Below, one piece after another: positions 53,872 to 63,259 of a DNA stretch of 64,000 nucleotides (its first letter is position 1; every line of letters begins with the position of its first letter). Made by a program: the position numbers and the translations under genes. The notes under the pieces are model-generated. The model was not told where the DNA came from. It saw only the letters and a list, made by a program, of their open reading frames with translations, and made no database searches. This DNA is from Oryzisolibacter propanilivorax (lineage in GTDB: Bacteria > Pseudomonadota > Gammaproteobacteria > Burkholderiales > Burkholderiaceae_C). The DNA lies in assembly GCF_900103645.1 (NCBI RefSeq), contig NZ_FNHP01000002.1, positions 248,001 to 312,000 of the forward strand. The letters run 5' to 3'.

Positions 53872-55222
53872 TGCATCCAACGAACTGAAGACCTACTACG
53901 AGAACCACCTCCGGCTCGGCACGCAGCTGCGCAACGACCTGGCCGGCTACCGTGACCTGAACCTGCAGCGCATCACTGACGGCCTGAAGCTGCTGGGTGA
54001 AAAGAACAGCGTCACGTACAGGACCTGGGCCGACTACAAGAACCAGGGCAGCTACGCTATGCACACCCTGAATCAGTGCGAACACACCGACTACGACATC
54101 GACGTGGCGATCATCTTTGAGAAGGACGACCTACCAGCGAACGCCGCGGACGCGCGCATTCGCATCCGGGATGCCCTTCAGGAAAAGACGAAGGGCACCA
54201 ACTTCAGCAAGGACCCGGACGCCCGGAAGAACGCCGTCACGGTCTGGTATTCCGATGGGTACCACATCGACTTCGCGGTTTACCGTCGTCGCACCGACTG
54301 GCTGGGCAAGACGGTTATCGAGCACGCCGGCGGCGATGAGTGGACCGAGCGTGACCCGATGGCGTACACCAACTGGTTCACTGGTCAGGTCGACTCCAAG
54401 AGCCCGCCGACTATGCTGCAAAGCGCGCTCGGCATGACGGTCACCTTGCCCAAGGGGCAGCTGCGGCGCATCGTTCGCTTTGTGAAGGCGTTCGCGCGCT
54501 CTCGGTCTGCATGGGCACTGCCCGGAGGCATCACCATCACCACCCTCGTGTGCGAGGTATACAAGCAGCACGCCACGCGCGACGACGTGGCCTTGGTGGA
54601 CACCCTCCAGGCCTTACTAGCGCGCCTGAAGGGTTCGGTACAGGTCGAGAACCCAGTCCAGCCCGGCGTGTACTTCACCTCCTCAGACCGGCGGCGCCGC
54701 GAGGTAGAACGCCTGCGCGACGAGCTCGAAGCCAAGCTGCCAAGCCTGGACGTGCTCTACCAGGCCGACTGCACGCGCAAGCAGGCCATGGGCGCCTGGG
54801 ATGCCATCTTCTGGCACGACTATTGGTCTGACGTCAAGAAGGAGGCCGCGTGCTCGGCGCTGGGCTCGACTGGCCTTGCCATCGAATGCTGGCTGTCCAA
54901 GAAAAGTCAGGGGCCAGTTTACAAGCAGCACAAGAGCGATTCGACCGCCCTGCCCAAGGGAGTCCACCTGCGATTCACTGCGGTTCCGGACGGTGTTGCA
55001 CCGCCCTATGACGTGCGATGGGCGGTGCGCAACGAAGGCCACGAGGCCAAGGAAGATCGGGCGCTAGAGCACGACACTATGAAGAGCGTGAATGAGCCGT
55101 ACTGGACCTCCACCGCCTACAAGGGGCGTCACAAGATGATTTGCGAGGTCATCAAGGACGGCATAACCGTTCGCCGTGGCGAGCACCTCGTGCGAATTGG
55201 CCCCGGGCGCCGGTTCTTCTAG
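53864..55222 (+). CDS. CBASS cyclic-oligonucleotide synthase (CD-NTase)
   Basis: Nucleotidyltransferase of 452 aa. Active site: Gly62-Ser63 in the NQGSYAMHT helix, Asp78 and Asp80 in DYDIDVAIIF, and third Asp136 in YHIDFAVY. The C-terminal region (about residues 345-452) resembles the AGS-C sensor domain found in CdnC/CdnD-like enzymes (VRWAVRNEGHEA and YKGRHKMICEVIKDG). GTG 53864 is the likely start, with AAGGACAG upstream and an eight-base overlap with the effector stop. On phage infection it would make a cyclic di- or trinucleotide that turns on Cap4. No Cap2/Cap3, HORMA or TRIP13 genes are nearby, so this is a two-gene (type I-like) operon. Confidence 0.88.
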   Translation: MFDASNELKTYYENHLRLGTQLRNDLAGYRDLNLQRITDGLKLLGEKNSVTYRTWADYKNQGSYAMHTLNQCEHTDYDIDVAIIFEKDDLPANAADARIRIRDALQEKTKGTNFSKDPDARKNAVTVWYSDGYHIDFAVYRRRTDWLGKTVIEHAGGDEWTERDPMAYTNWFTGQVDSKSPPTMLQSALGMTVTLPKGQLRRIVRFVKAFARSRSAWALPGGITITTLVCEVYKQHATRDDVALVDTLQALLARLKGSVQVENPVQPGVYFTSSDRRRREVERLRDELEAKLPSLDVLYQADCTRKQAMGAWDAIFWHDYWSDVKKEAACSALGSTGLAIECWLSKKSQGPVYKQHKSDSTALPKGVHLRFTAVPDGVAPPYDVRWAVRNEGHEAKEDRALEHDTMKSVNEPYWTSTAYKGRHKMICEVIKDGITVRRGEHLVRIGPGRRFF

Positions 55223-55287
55223 CCAGGGCTGCGCCAGAACCACTCTACGATTTTGGCGCGCTTGTCCCACTGAATCGCCCCGGGATT

Positions 55288-55360
55288 GAACTGACCCCCA
55301 GAAGTTGGACAAACTTCAAGGGGTTTCCATGAGGAAGTACGAAACGGAGTTCAAGCTGCG
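55288..55360 (+). mobile_element. IS3-family (IS150-like) left-end remnant
   Basis: TGACCCCCAGAAGTTGGAC at 55292-55310 matches the terminal repeat type of IS3-family elements, and a short frame from ATG 55329 reads MRKYETEFKLR, the start of an IS150-group OrfA transposase, before the match breaks off. No other part of the element is present. The remnant stands directly behind the CBASS operon. Confidence 0.72.
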
Positions 55361-55401
55361 CCATGCGCCATGCGTCAGAAACCGAAGCTGTCTCTCTTTC
55401 C

Positions 55402-56115
55402 TTAACGCGCCACCCCCTCACTCACTACCCCATCCCCCGCCAAATGCTCCCCGACCACCTCCGCCAACCAATTCATCACCGCCTGCACCCTTCGCGGTAG
55501 GTTGCGCCGGTTCGCATACATCAGCGTCAGCGGCATCGACGGTGCCGCGCACTGTGGCAGCACCTCCACGATCTCGCCGCGCGCCAGCAGATCCACCACG
55601 CCCAAACGCGGCACCTGAATGATGCCCAGCCCGGCCAGACAACTGGCCAAGTAGGCCTCGGCGTTGTTCACGGTGATGCTGCCCTGTATGGGCGTCGCCA
55701 CCAGCGTGCCGTCCACTACGGCCTCGAAGCCGGTGGAGCGGGCGCCCAGCGTGTTCACGAAGTGCACAGCCGGTGCTGCGCCAGATCGCCCAGTGACTGC
55801 CGCGTGCCGTACTGGCGCAGGTAGGCAGGGCTGGCGCAGTTGACCAGGCGCGCGTCGCCCAGCGGGCGGGCGATGAGGCTGGTGTCCACCATTGCGCCGG
55901 TGCGCAGCACGCAGTCGAAGCCCTCGCGCACCACGTCCGCGCGGCGTTCGGTGCTGCTCAGTTCCAGTTCCAGCCCGGGGTGGCGGGCCAACAGCTCGGG
56001 CAGGCGCGGCACGACCACGTTGCGCGCCATGCCGGTGGACATGTCGAGGCGTATCCGGCCCTGCAGGCCCGCGCCACCGGCGTGCTGGAACACGGACTGC
56101 AGTTCTTTCACGTGC
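55402..56115 (-). pseudogene. LysR-family regulator, N-terminally truncated and frameshifted
   Basis: Two minus-strand frames together give a LysR effector domain. The upstream part ends in LGDLAQHRLCTS (frame read from about 56111 to 55755, with GRIRLDMSTGMARNVVVPRLPELL), the downstream part continues as VHFVNTLGARSTGFEAVVDG to LAEVVGEHLAG and stops at 55402. The frame change lies near 55765-55775. The helix-turn-helix of about 70-85 residues is absent; in its place are unrelated bases and a family A repeat. The IS remnant adjoins the 3' end. The gene cannot give a working DNA-binding regulator. Confidence 0.82.
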
Positions 56116-56161
56116 CCAGCGCGTTGAGGCGTTGGGCAGATGTTGATATGAGCCGACGGCT

Positions 56162-56232
56162 GTTTTCAAGCAAAATCGGCTGCTAGCCCTTGTGGATCAA
56201 GGGCCTGCAGCTATCAATAGAGTAGCTTTGGC
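56162..56232. repeat. Dispersed repeat, family A, copy 6
   Basis: GTTTTCAAGCAAAATCGGCT, GCTAGCCCTTGTGGATCAAG, GGCCTGCAGCTATCAATAGA, GTAGCTTTGGC. The core CCCTTG-TGGAT-CAAGGG is a perfect dyad, and the copy is the most complete in the window, with both AGCT-type flanks. It lies between the LysR remnant and the chemoreceptor gene, where the LysR N-terminus is lost. Confidence 0.75.
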
Positions 56233-56287
56233 AGCCCCAACAGCCGCGCGTGGCCGACGTGCAGCGGCGCTCAGGGCAAGTTCACGA

Positions 56288-58024
56288 TCAGAACGACTCC
56301 CAGTCGTCGTCGTTGCGCCGCGCGCTGGCGGCGGCTGGGGCGCTGGTAGGCGACAGCAGCGGCCGCGCGGCGGACGCAACCGGCGCCTTGGGCGCCGGGG
56401 CGGGGCGCGGGGCGGTGGCCGGTTGCCGGCGTGGCGCGGCCGGCATGGTGGCCGCCATCGCCGCAGCGGCGGCGGGCGCCTGGCCGCCCTCGATGCGGAA
56501 CACACTCACGGCTGCGGCCAGCTGCCCGGCCTGCGCCTTCAGGGCGCCAGTGGCGGCAGCGGCTTCCTCCACCAGCGCGGCGTTCTGCTGGGTGACCTGG
56601 TCCATCTGCGTGACGGCCTGGTGCACCTGGTCGATGCCGCTGCTCTGCTCCTGGCTGGCGGCGGTGATCTCGGCCACCAGGTCGCTCACGCGCTGCACGT
56701 TGCTCACGATGGTCTGCATGGTGCGCCCGGCCTCGTCCACCTGCTGGGTGCCCGCGCCCACCTGCGCCACCGAGTCGTCGATCAGCGTCTTGATGTCCTT
56801 GGCCGCGGCGGCCGAGCGCTGCGCCAGCTGGCGCACCTCGGCGGCCACCACGGCGAAGCCGCGGCCCTGTTCGCCGGCGCGCGCCGCCTCCACCGCAGCG
56901 TTCAGCGCCAGGATGTTGGTCTGAAAAGCGATGGAATCGATCACGCCGATGATGTCGGCCATGCGCCGGCTGGCGTCGTGGATGGCGCCCATGGTCTGCA
57001 CCACGCCGGCCACCACCTGCCCGCCCTGGGCGGCGGTCTGCGCGGCGCTGGCGGCCAGCTGGTTGGCCTGGCGCGCGTTGTCGGCGTTCTGGCGCACGGT
57101 GCCGGTCAGCTGCTCCATCGACGCGGCGGTCTGCTGCAGCGAACTGGCCTGCTCCTCGGTGCGCGCCGACAGGTCCTGGTTGCCGGCGTCGATCTGACTG
57201 GAGGCGGTGGCGATGCCCTCGGCGCCGGTGCGCACCTGGGCGACGACGCGCGTCAGGCTGGCGTTCATGTCGTGCAGCGCCTGCAGCAGCTGGCCGGTCT
57301 CGTCGCTGCCGTGCACCTGCACCTGCGTCGTCAGGTCGTTGGCGGCGACGGCCCGCGCCACCTGCACGGCCTGCGCCAGCGGCCGGGTGATGCCGCGCGT
57401 CAGGCGCCAGGCACACAGCGCGCCGGCGGCCAGGGCCAGCAGGCCCAGCGCCAGCAGCCACCAGCGGCTCTCTTCATAGGTCGCCTGGATGCCCTGGGCG
57501 GTGGCATCGATGCGCGCGCGCTGCAGGTCCAGCAGGCGCTGGATCTGGTCGATGTAGGCGGCGGTGGCGGGCTGCACGGTCTGCTCCAGCAGACGCTCGG
57601 CCTCGTCGGTGCGGCCCTCGGCCTTGGCCTGGACGGCCTGGTCGCGCGCGTTCAGGTATTGGGTGCGCGCCTGCTGGATGTCGCTCCACAGCGCTTTTTC
57701 CTCCGGGCTGTCCAGCAGTGCCTCGATGCGCTTTTGCAGTTCGGCCGCCTTGCTCGTGGTCATGGCGGTGTCGGCCTTGAAGAACTCCACCAGCGACGGG
57801 TCGGAGCTTTTCACGATGGCGCTGGTGCGCCGCGCGGCGGCCGACACGTAGCGGAACCAGTCGCTGATCATGCGTTCCATGGCCAGAGGTTGCTGGGTCA
57901 TCTGGGCGCTGGCCTGGGCGACGGTCTGCAGGCGCCATACGCCAAAGCCGCTGATGCAGGCCATCAGCAGCAGGACAAGGGCGAAGCCGGCGGCCAGGCG
58001 GGTGCCGATGGAGAGGTTTTTCAT
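56288..58024 (-). CDS. Methyl-accepting chemotaxis protein
   Basis: Chemoreceptor of 578 aa: TM1 at about residues 11-31, periplasmic four-helix-bundle sensor (4HB_MCP type) at about 35-190, TM2 at about 192-212, HAMP, then the cytoplasmic coiled coil. The hairpin tip reads [21 protein letters not shown] with the upstream [28 protein letters not shown]. Adaptation helices have repeated Glu/Gln pairs. The C-terminus ends DDWESF after an Ala/Pro-rich linker, similar to the xWxxF tether for CheR/CheB. Alone, not in a che operon. Ligand unknown. Confidence 0.94.
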   Translation of the reverse strand: MKNLSIGTRLAAGFALVLLLMACISGFGVWRLQTVAQASAQMTQQPLAMERMISDWFRYVSAAARRTSAIVKSSDPSLVEFFKADTAMTTSKAAELQKRIEALLDSPEEKALWSDIQQARTQYLNARDQAVQAKAEGRTDEAERLLEQTVQPATAAYIDQIQRLLDLQRARIDATAQGIQATYEESRWWLLALGLLALAAGALCAWRLTRGITRPLAQAVQVARAVAANDLTTQVQVHGSDETGQLLQALHDMNASLTRVVAQVRTGAEGIATASSQIDAGNQDLSARTEEQASSLQQTAASMEQLTGTVRQNADNARQANQLAASAAQTAAQGGQVVAGVVQTMGAIHDASRRMADIIGVIDSIAFQTNILALNAAVEAARAGEQGRGFAVVAAEVRQLAQRSAAAAKDIKTLIDDSVAQVGAGTQQVDEAGRTMQTIVSNVQRVSDLVAEITAASQEQSSGIDQVHQAVTQMDQVTQQNAALVEEAAAATGALKAQAGQLAAAVSVFRIEGGQAPAAAAAMAATMPAAPRRQPATAPRPAPAPKAPVASAARPLLSPTSAPAAASARRNDDDWESF

Positions 58025-58266
58025 GGGGCGAGTCGGGGCGGGAAAGCGCCACGCAGAAAGGGCGCGGCAGGCCGGCAGCGCTGCCGGGCGGTGTTGCCAG
58101 GCGCGGGTGCAACAAGGCCGCCCGGCGAAGCAAAAAGTTACAAAGAAGGGATTCTACCGACGTATTCGGGAAAACCCTAGTCCCTGGGAAATCCTGTGGC
58201 TGCCCCGGGCCTATGGCGCCCGCTGGCCTGAACCGGGCAGCTGGGCCTCGGCCAGGTGGCTTTACT

Positions 58267-58974
58267 TCATGCGGCTTTCAGCGCCAGCGCCGGTGCTCTC
58301 AGCGCCGACTGCGCCCGGTGCAGCGACAGCCAGGCGCAACCCGCGCCCAGCAACGCCCCGGCCAGCGCATCCAGCGCCACGTGCTGCAGCGTGGCGAGCG
58401 TGGACCAGGCGATGGCCAGGCACAGTGCATGGTTGGTCCACACCAGCGCCCGCGGCGCCTGCATGGCCTGCAGCAGGCGGTGCAGCCAGCAGGCGGTGAA
58501 CACGGCCGACGCCACGTGCAGCGACGGGCAGGCATTGCCCGAGGCATCGATGCCTTTGAGAAACGCCAGATAGGGGTAGACGGCCCAGTCGATGGCCGCA
58601 TCGGGCACCTGCGTGGGAAAGGCCCAGAAGATCAGCAGGCTCACGGCACACAGCAGCGTGACCCAGACCGTGTAGCGCAGCAGCCCGCGGAAGTTGCCGA
58701 TCAGCGCCGGCGGCAGGGACACGTAGACCCACAGGAAGGCGTACACCGCGAACGCCTGCGGCGTGAACGGCACCCAGCGGTCCAGCCAGATCTCGGGCAT
58801 CACCCACGGCGCGCGGGACGGGTGGCGCAGCACGAAAAAATACGCCTGGAAGAACAGCACCATGAACGCGGTCGTGCCCGCTGCCTTCACGGGCCACAGG
58901 TAGGTCAGACGCTGCGCCAGCTGCCCCTGCCAGGCGGCGGGCCGCGTGGCGGCAGGCGAAGAGACGTGTCGCAT
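58267..58974 (-). CDS. PAP2-superfamily membrane phosphatase
   Basis: Inner-membrane protein of 235 aa with about six hydrophobic segments. Phosphatase motif CPSLHVASA (about residue 150; Ser-x-His) and the last motif HVALDALAGA (His-x-x-x-Asp) are seen; the usual first KxxxxxxRP motif is not obvious, so it may be an inositol-phosphoceramide-synthase-like or lipid-handling member. Start at 58974 (MRHVSSP). It is divergent from the acyl carrier protein gene of the polyene-type cluster, so a lipid role linked to the cluster is possible. Confidence 0.82.
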   Translation of the reverse strand: MRHVSSPAATRPAAWQGQLAQRLTYLWPVKAAGTTAFMVLFFQAYFFVLRHPSRAPWVMPEIWLDRWVPFTPQAFAVYAFLWVYVSLPPALIGNFRGLLRYTVWVTLLCAVSLLIFWAFPTQVPDAAIDWAVYPYLAFLKGIDASGNACPSLHVASAVFTACWLHRLLQAMQAPRALVWTNHALCLAIAWSTLATLQHVALDALAGALLGAGCAWLSLHRAQSALRAPALALKAA

Positions 58975-59119
58975 GGGTCCCCGAAAAGGTGGGCGCCGAT
59001 CATATCGGCTGCCCGCGGGCGTGCACCGGCAGCCACGGGCCGGCCGATACAATGAAACCTTCCGTTGCCGGTGCCGGGCAACACGCATTTCATCGTTGTC
59101 CTAGCCTGCTGCGCGAACC

Positions 59120-59365
59120 ATGGATTCCCTCGAGTTGATACGAAACTTCCTCAGTGAACGTCTGGGCGTGGAGCCCGAGCGCGTGCGCGAGGACGCCGTG
59201 CTGGCCGACCTGGGCGTGGACTCGCTCATGGTGGCCGAGCTGATGTTCGAGGCCGAAGACCGCCTGAACATCGACATCAACAACGACGAGCCGGTGCCGG
59301 TGACGGTCGGCGACATGCGCGCCATCATCGAGCGCGTGCTGGCCGCGAGCAACGCGGAGGGCTGA
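59120..59365 (+). CDS. Acyl carrier protein (polyene-type cluster)
   Basis: ACP of 81 aa with the phosphopantetheine site GVDSLMVAEL (Ser at about residue 35). First gene of a tightly packed run of seven genes. The stop overlaps the ATG of the ketosynthase gene by one base. Clusters with two small ACPs, a ketosynthase, COG4648, a ligase, a dehydratase and an acyltransferase make aryl polyene pigments or flexirubin-like lipids. Confidence 0.88.
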   Translation: MDSLELIRNFLSERLGVEPERVREDAVLADLGVDSLMVAELMFEAEDRLNIDINNDEPVPVTVGDMRAIIERVLAASNAEG

Positions 59366-60621
59366 TGCGCCGCCGCGTGGCGGTCACCGGGCTGGGGCTG
59401 GTCAGCCCCTACGGCGGTGACCTGGACGACTTCTTCGAGCGCCTGCTCGGCGGCGAATCGGCCGTGCGTCATCTGGTCACGGACGACGTGCCGCGACCGC
59501 TGTCGATGCCGTTCGTGCGCTGCGCCGGCTTCGACGCCGGCGCCGCGCTGGGCCGGCCGCTGGCGTCGATGATGGAGCGCTTTTCCCAGCTCGGCGTGGC
59601 CGCCGCGTTCGGCGCCTGGGCCGATGCGGGACTGCAGCGCCCGGTGGCCGACGGCGAGGACCGCAGCGACTGGGGCTGCATCTGGGGCACCGGCATCGGC
59701 GGGGTGTCCGTCCTTGAGCGCGGCTACCGCGACCTGTGGCTGAACGGGCGCGACCGGCTGTCGCCGCTGTCGGTGGTCATGGGCATGCACAACGCCGTCA
59801 ACGCCCACCTCTCCATGCAGCTGGCCCTGGGCGGCATCAGCACCAGCCACACCGCGGCCTGCGCGTCGTCGGCCATCGCCATCGGCGAGGCCTTCCGGCG
59901 CATCCGCGCGGGCGACGCGCAGGTCGTGGTGGCGGGCGGCTCGGACGCCACGCAGACCTACGGCGTGGGCCGCGCCTGGGAGGCCATGCGCGTCATCGCC
60001 CAGGGCGAGGGTGAAGCGGCCATCTCCGCCTGCCGACCGTTCGCCCAGGACCGCACCGGCCTGGTGCTGGGCGAGGGCGCGGCCGCGCTGGTGCTGGAGG
60101 ACTGGGAGCATGCGCAGGCGCGCGGCGCGCGCATCCATGCCGAGCTGGTGGGCTACGGCGCCACCTGCGACCACAGCCACCTGGTGCGCCCCGATGCGCG
60201 CGGCCAGGCGCGCGCGCTGCGCGCCGCATTGCACGAGGGTGGCCTGCAACCCGAAGAGGTGGGCTACGTGAACGCCCATGGCACCGCCACGCCCGAGGGC
60301 GATCCGATCGAGGTGCAGGCGCTGCGCGACGTGTTCGGCGCGCACGCGCCGCGGCTGGCCGTGAGCGCCACCAAGTCCATGCACGGCCACCTGCTGGGCG
60401 CTGCCGGCGCCATCGAGGCGCTGGCCACGGTGCTGGCCGTGGCGCGCCAGGCGCTGCCGCCCACCGCGCACCTGGCCGGGCGCATCGACCCGGCCTGCGT
60501 CGGCGTCGACCATGTCACCCAGGGCCGGCGCGGAGTGCCGCTGCGCGCGGCCCTGTCCAATTCCTTCGCCTTTGGCGGCAGCAATGCCGTGCTGGCGTTC
60601 CGCACGGCCAACTCCGCCTGA
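59365..60621 (+). CDS. Beta-ketoacyl-ACP synthase (KS, FabF-like)
   Basis: Condensing enzyme of 418 aa with complete Cys-His-His triad: Cys in HTAACASSAIAIGEAF (about residue 168), His in NAHGTATPEGD (about 305) and His in SMHGHLLGAAGAIEAL (about 342). The sequence is FabF-like but diverged, as are ketosynthases of polyene clusters. It starts within the ACP stop. It would extend the polyene chain or join it to a starter. Fatty-acid synthesis FabF is the alternative, unlikely in this order of genes. Confidence 0.88.
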   Translation: MRRRVAVTGLGLVSPYGGDLDDFFERLLGGESAVRHLVTDDVPRPLSMPFVRCAGFDAGAALGRPLASMMERFSQLGVAAAFGAWADAGLQRPVADGEDRSDWGCIWGTGIGGVSVLERGYRDLWLNGRDRLSPLSVVMGMHNAVNAHLSMQLALGGISTSHTAACASSAIAIGEAFRRIRAGDAQVVVAGGSDATQTYGVGRAWEAMRVIAQGEGEAAISACRPFAQDRTGLVLGEGAAALVLEDWEHAQARGARIHAELVGYGATCDHSHLVRPDARGQARALRAALHEGGLQPEEVGYVNAHGTATPEGDPIEVQALRDVFGAHAPRLAVSATKSMHGHLLGAAGAIEALATVLAVARQALPPTAHLAGRIDPACVGVDHVTQGRRGVPLRAALSNSFAFGGSNAVLAFRTANSA

Positions 60622-60671
60622 CATCTTCCACTGCGGGGCGCGGCCCTGCCTTTTTCTTTCACGTTCCCACC

Positions 60672-60935
60672 ATGTCGACAGAACAGCTCATGCCCGAGGT
60701 CGCGGCCCTCATCGTCGAGGCCCTGAACCTGCCGGTGCAGCCCCAGGACATCCCGCCCGACGATCCGCTGTACGGCGACGGCCTGGGGCTGGACTCGATC
60801 GACCTGCTGGAGATCGCGCTGGTGGTGTCCAAGCGCTACGGCTTCCAGCTCAAGTCCGACGACGAGAACAACCGTCAGATCTTTGCCTCGCTGCGCGCCC
60901 TGACGGCGCACATCGCCAGCCACCGCACCGTATGA
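60672..60935 (+). CDS. Acyl carrier protein 2 (polyene-type cluster)
   Basis: ACP-like protein of 87 aa with the phosphopantetheine site GLDSIDLLEIA (Ser about residue 41). Sequence is of the group found next to COG4648 and AMP-ligase genes in aryl polyene clusters. It overlaps the COG4648 gene by four bases (ATGA). Its role would be to carry the aryl starter or growing chain. Confidence 0.88.
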   Translation: MSTEQLMPEVAALIVEALNLPVQPQDIPPDDPLYGDGLGLDSIDLLEIALVVSKRYGFQLKSDDENNRQIFASLRALTAHIASHRTV

Positions 60936-61609
60936 GCCTGCAGCGCCCGTCCGCCGCCTTCTGGCGCGGCGCGCTGGGCGCGCTGCTGGGCGTGGCCTGG
61001 GCGGTGTCGGCGCACCTGGCCAGCGCCGGCATCGGGCCGCTGGACCTGCGCGTGGCGGTGGCCTTCGTGCCACTGGCGCTGGCACTGGTGCTGCTGGCCT
61101 GGCAGTCGCCGCGCCGCGGCCCGGCCACGGCCTGCGCGCTGCTGCTGGCCGGTGCCTGTGCGCTGCTCGGCTGGCCCTGGCTGCGCGGGCACTTCACCTG
61201 GCTGTTCTGCCTGCAGCACCTGGGCATGCACCTGGCGCTGGCGGCGTGGTTCGGCGGCTCGCTGCTGCCCGGCCGCGAGCCGGCCGTCACCGCCATGGCG
61301 CGCCTGATCCACGCGCAGCCGCTGGACGCGGCCACGCTGCGCTACACGCGCGGCGTGACCTGGCTGTGGACGCTGTTCTTCCTCGCCAACGGCGCGCTGT
61401 CGCTGCTGCTGTTCGCCTGGGCGCCGGTGGAGGTCTGGTCGCTGCACGCCAACGTGCTCACCGGGCCGCTGGTGGCGGTCGTATTCTTGGCCGAGCTGCT
61501 GGTGCGCCGCCGCGTGCTGCCGGCCCAGCAGCGCCCGCCGCTGCGCGAGATGATCCGCAGCTGGCGTCTGCACAGTGCCGGCGGCCCCGATGATGCTTCC
61601 CGACCATGA
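60932..61609 (+). CDS. COG4648-type membrane protein of polyene cluster
   Basis: Membrane protein of 225 aa with about six hydrophobic segments. Features FCLQHLGMHLALAAWFGGSL and YTRGVTWLWTLFFLANGALS are those of the membrane protein always found with the ligase and dehydratase in aryl polyene clusters. Its function is not known. It overlaps both neighbours by four bases. Confidence 0.82.
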   Translation: MSLQRPSAAFWRGALGALLGVAWAVSAHLASAGIGPLDLRVAVAFVPLALALVLLAWQSPRRGPATACALLLAGACALLGWPWLRGHFTWLFCLQHLGMHLALAAWFGGSLLPGREPAVTAMARLIHAQPLDAATLRYTRGVTWLWTLFFLANGALSLLLFAWAPVEVWSLHANVLTGPLVAVVFLAELLVRRRVLPAQQRPPLREMIRSWRLHSAGGPDDASRP

Positions 61610-62970
61610 GTGAACCTGTGCTGCCCTTGGTCAGCGGCCACGCGCTGCAGGGCACCCTGGCCTGGACACCGCGCGGTCCGGTCAGCGTGGCGCGCTACTG
61701 CGCCGACGTGCAGGCGCTGGCGCGCTGGCTGCCCGCCGGCCGCTGGGTCATCAATCTGGTCGAGGACCGCTATCACTGCGCGGTGCTGCTGGGCGCCTGC
61801 GCGGTGAGCGGGCGCGTCAGCCTGCAGCCGTCGTCGCAGTCGCACGCGGTGCTGCGCCAGCTGGCCGGCGCCTACCCCGGCTGCCACGCGCTGCTGGACG
61901 CCGCACCCGCGCAGCCGCTGCCGGTGCCGACGCTGCAGATGCCGCCGCTGGCGGCCGGCGCAGCGCCGGCCATACCTCAGGTGCCGCGGGACGCCACCGT
62001 AGCGGTGCTGTTCACCTCCGGCTCGACCGGCCAGCCCACGCCGCACGCCAAGACCTGGGGGCGGCTGATGGCCAATGGCCGCAGCGAGGCGCGCAGCCTC
62101 GGGCTGGATGGCTGCCCGCACACGCTGGTCGGCACCGTGCCGGCGCAGCACAGCTACGGGTTCGAATCGACGCTGCTGCTGGCGCTGCACGGCGGCTGCG
62201 CGTTCTGGAGCGGCAAACCGTTCTACCCGCAGGACCTGGCCGATGCGCTGGACGCGGTGCCGCGTCCGCGCTTGGTGGTGACGACGCCGTTCCACCTGGC
62301 GCACATCCTGGCCTCGCACGTGCGGCTGCCCGCCGTCGATCGGTGGCTGTCGGCGACGGCCCCGCTGGACGCAGCACTGGCCGCACAGGTCGAGCAGGAC
62401 AGCAGCGCGCCGGTGCACGAGATCTACGGCTCGACCGAATCCGCCCAGCTGGCCACGCGCCGCACGGTGCAGGGTGCCGAATGGACGCTGATGCCGGGCG
62501 TGCAGCTGGAGCAGCAGGGCGACACCACCTGGGCGCACGGCGTGCACGTGGAAGGCCGGGTGCAGCTGTCGGACGTGCTGGCCGTGCAGCCGGACGGGCG
62601 CTTCACGCTGCTCGGCCGGCACGCCGACATGGTCAACCTGGCAGGCAGGCGCACCTCGCTGGCCTACCTGAATGAAATGCTGCGCGGCATCGACGGCGTG
62701 CAGGACGGCGCGTTCTTCCTGCCGCACGATGACGCGCTGCGCCAGGTGGGTCGGTTGGCGGCCTTCGTCGTCGCGCCGGACGTGCCGGCAGCGTCGCTGC
62801 AGGCCGCGCTGCGCGAGCGCATCGACCCGGTGTTCCTGCCGCGCCCGCTGGTACAGGTGCCGGCACTGGCGCGCAACGCCACCGGCAAGCTGCTGCGCGC
62901 AACGCTGGAGCAACTGTATCGGGACTGGGCGGCGGCATCCTTTCCGCGGGAGGGCGGCGATGCAGCGTGA
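61606..62970 (+). CDS. AMP-dependent acyl/aryl ligase of polyene cluster
   Basis: ANL enzyme of 454 aa, shorter than stand-alone acyl-CoA ligases. P-loop motif FTSGSTGQPTPHAKTWG (residues about 138-154) has the Pro-rich form with the Lys displaced, as in aryl polyene ligases. EIYGSTESAQLATR is the adenine-binding motif and the C-terminal Lys is in ARNATGKLLR. It likely activates the aromatic starter (for example 4-hydroxybenzoate or cinnamate-type acid) and loads an ACP. Overlaps the dehydratase gene by 11 bases. Confidence 0.88.
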   Translation: MSEPVLPLVSGHALQGTLAWTPRGPVSVARYCADVQALARWLPAGRWVINLVEDRYHCAVLLGACAVSGRVSLQPSSQSHAVLRQLAGAYPGCHALLDAAPAQPLPVPTLQMPPLAAGAAPAIPQVPRDATVAVLFTSGSTGQPTPHAKTWGRLMANGRSEARSLGLDGCPHTLVGTVPAQHSYGFESTLLLALHGGCAFWSGKPFYPQDLADALDAVPRPRLVVTTPFHLAHILASHVRLPAVDRWLSATAPLDAALAAQVEQDSSAPVHEIYGSTESAQLATRRTVQGAEWTLMPGVQLEQQGDTTWAHGVHVEGRVQLSDVLAVQPDGRFTLLGRHADMVNLAGRRTSLAYLNEMLRGIDGVQDGAFFLPHDDALRQVGRLAAFVVAPDVPAASLQAALRERIDPVFLPRPLVQVPALARNATGKLLRATLEQLYRDWAAASFPREGGDAA

Positions 62971-63259
62971 GTGGACCGTGCCGCCCGAGCATCCGGCGTT
63001 CGCCGGGCATTTCCCCGGCCGGCCGATCGTGCCCGGCGTGGTGCTGCTGGACCGCGCGCTGCTGCTGGCCGCCCAGGCGCAGCCAGCCGCCGCGTGGAGC
63101 ATCGTGCAGGCCAAGTTCCTGCACCCAGTGGGCCCGGGCGAGACGCTAGCGTTCACGCTGACCGCCAGCGGCGCGAATCTGTGGGCGCTGCGCGTGGAAA
63201 GCGCCGGCCGGCCAGTGGCCTCGGGCCTGCTGCGCCAACTGTCGCAGGACACGCCATGA
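62960..63259 (+). CDS. 3-hydroxyacyl-ACP dehydratase, hotdog fold (ApeI-like)
   Basis: Small hotdog protein of 99 aa. The family motif HPAFAGHFPGRPIVPGVVLLDRAL carries the catalytic His in the FabZ-like position (about residue 17) and the PGV turn. It removes water to introduce double bases of the polyene, i.e. conjugated double bonds. ATG 62960 overlaps the ligase end; the next gene overlaps it by four bases. Confidence 0.86.
   Translation: MQREWTVPPEHPAFAGHFPGRPIVPGVVLLDRALLLAAQAQPAAAWSIVQAKFLHPVGPGETLAFTLTASGANLWALRVESAGRPVASGLLRQLSQDTP

Noticed and set aside
52573-55222. Type II or III CBASS, or a restriction-modification system
   Set aside because: No E1/E2, JAB, HORMA, TRIP13, methylase or specificity genes flank the pair; the CD-NTase active site identifies a minimal CBASS.
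55305-55622. Open frame of 105 codons following the CBASS genes
   Set aside because: Only its first residues match a transposase OrfA; the rest is proline-rich shadow of the LysR remnant.
58025-58266. FliA (sigma28) promoter before the chemoreceptor gene
   Set aside because: No convincing TAAA-N15-GCCGATAA pair is present on the minus strand; only partial similarity near 58150.
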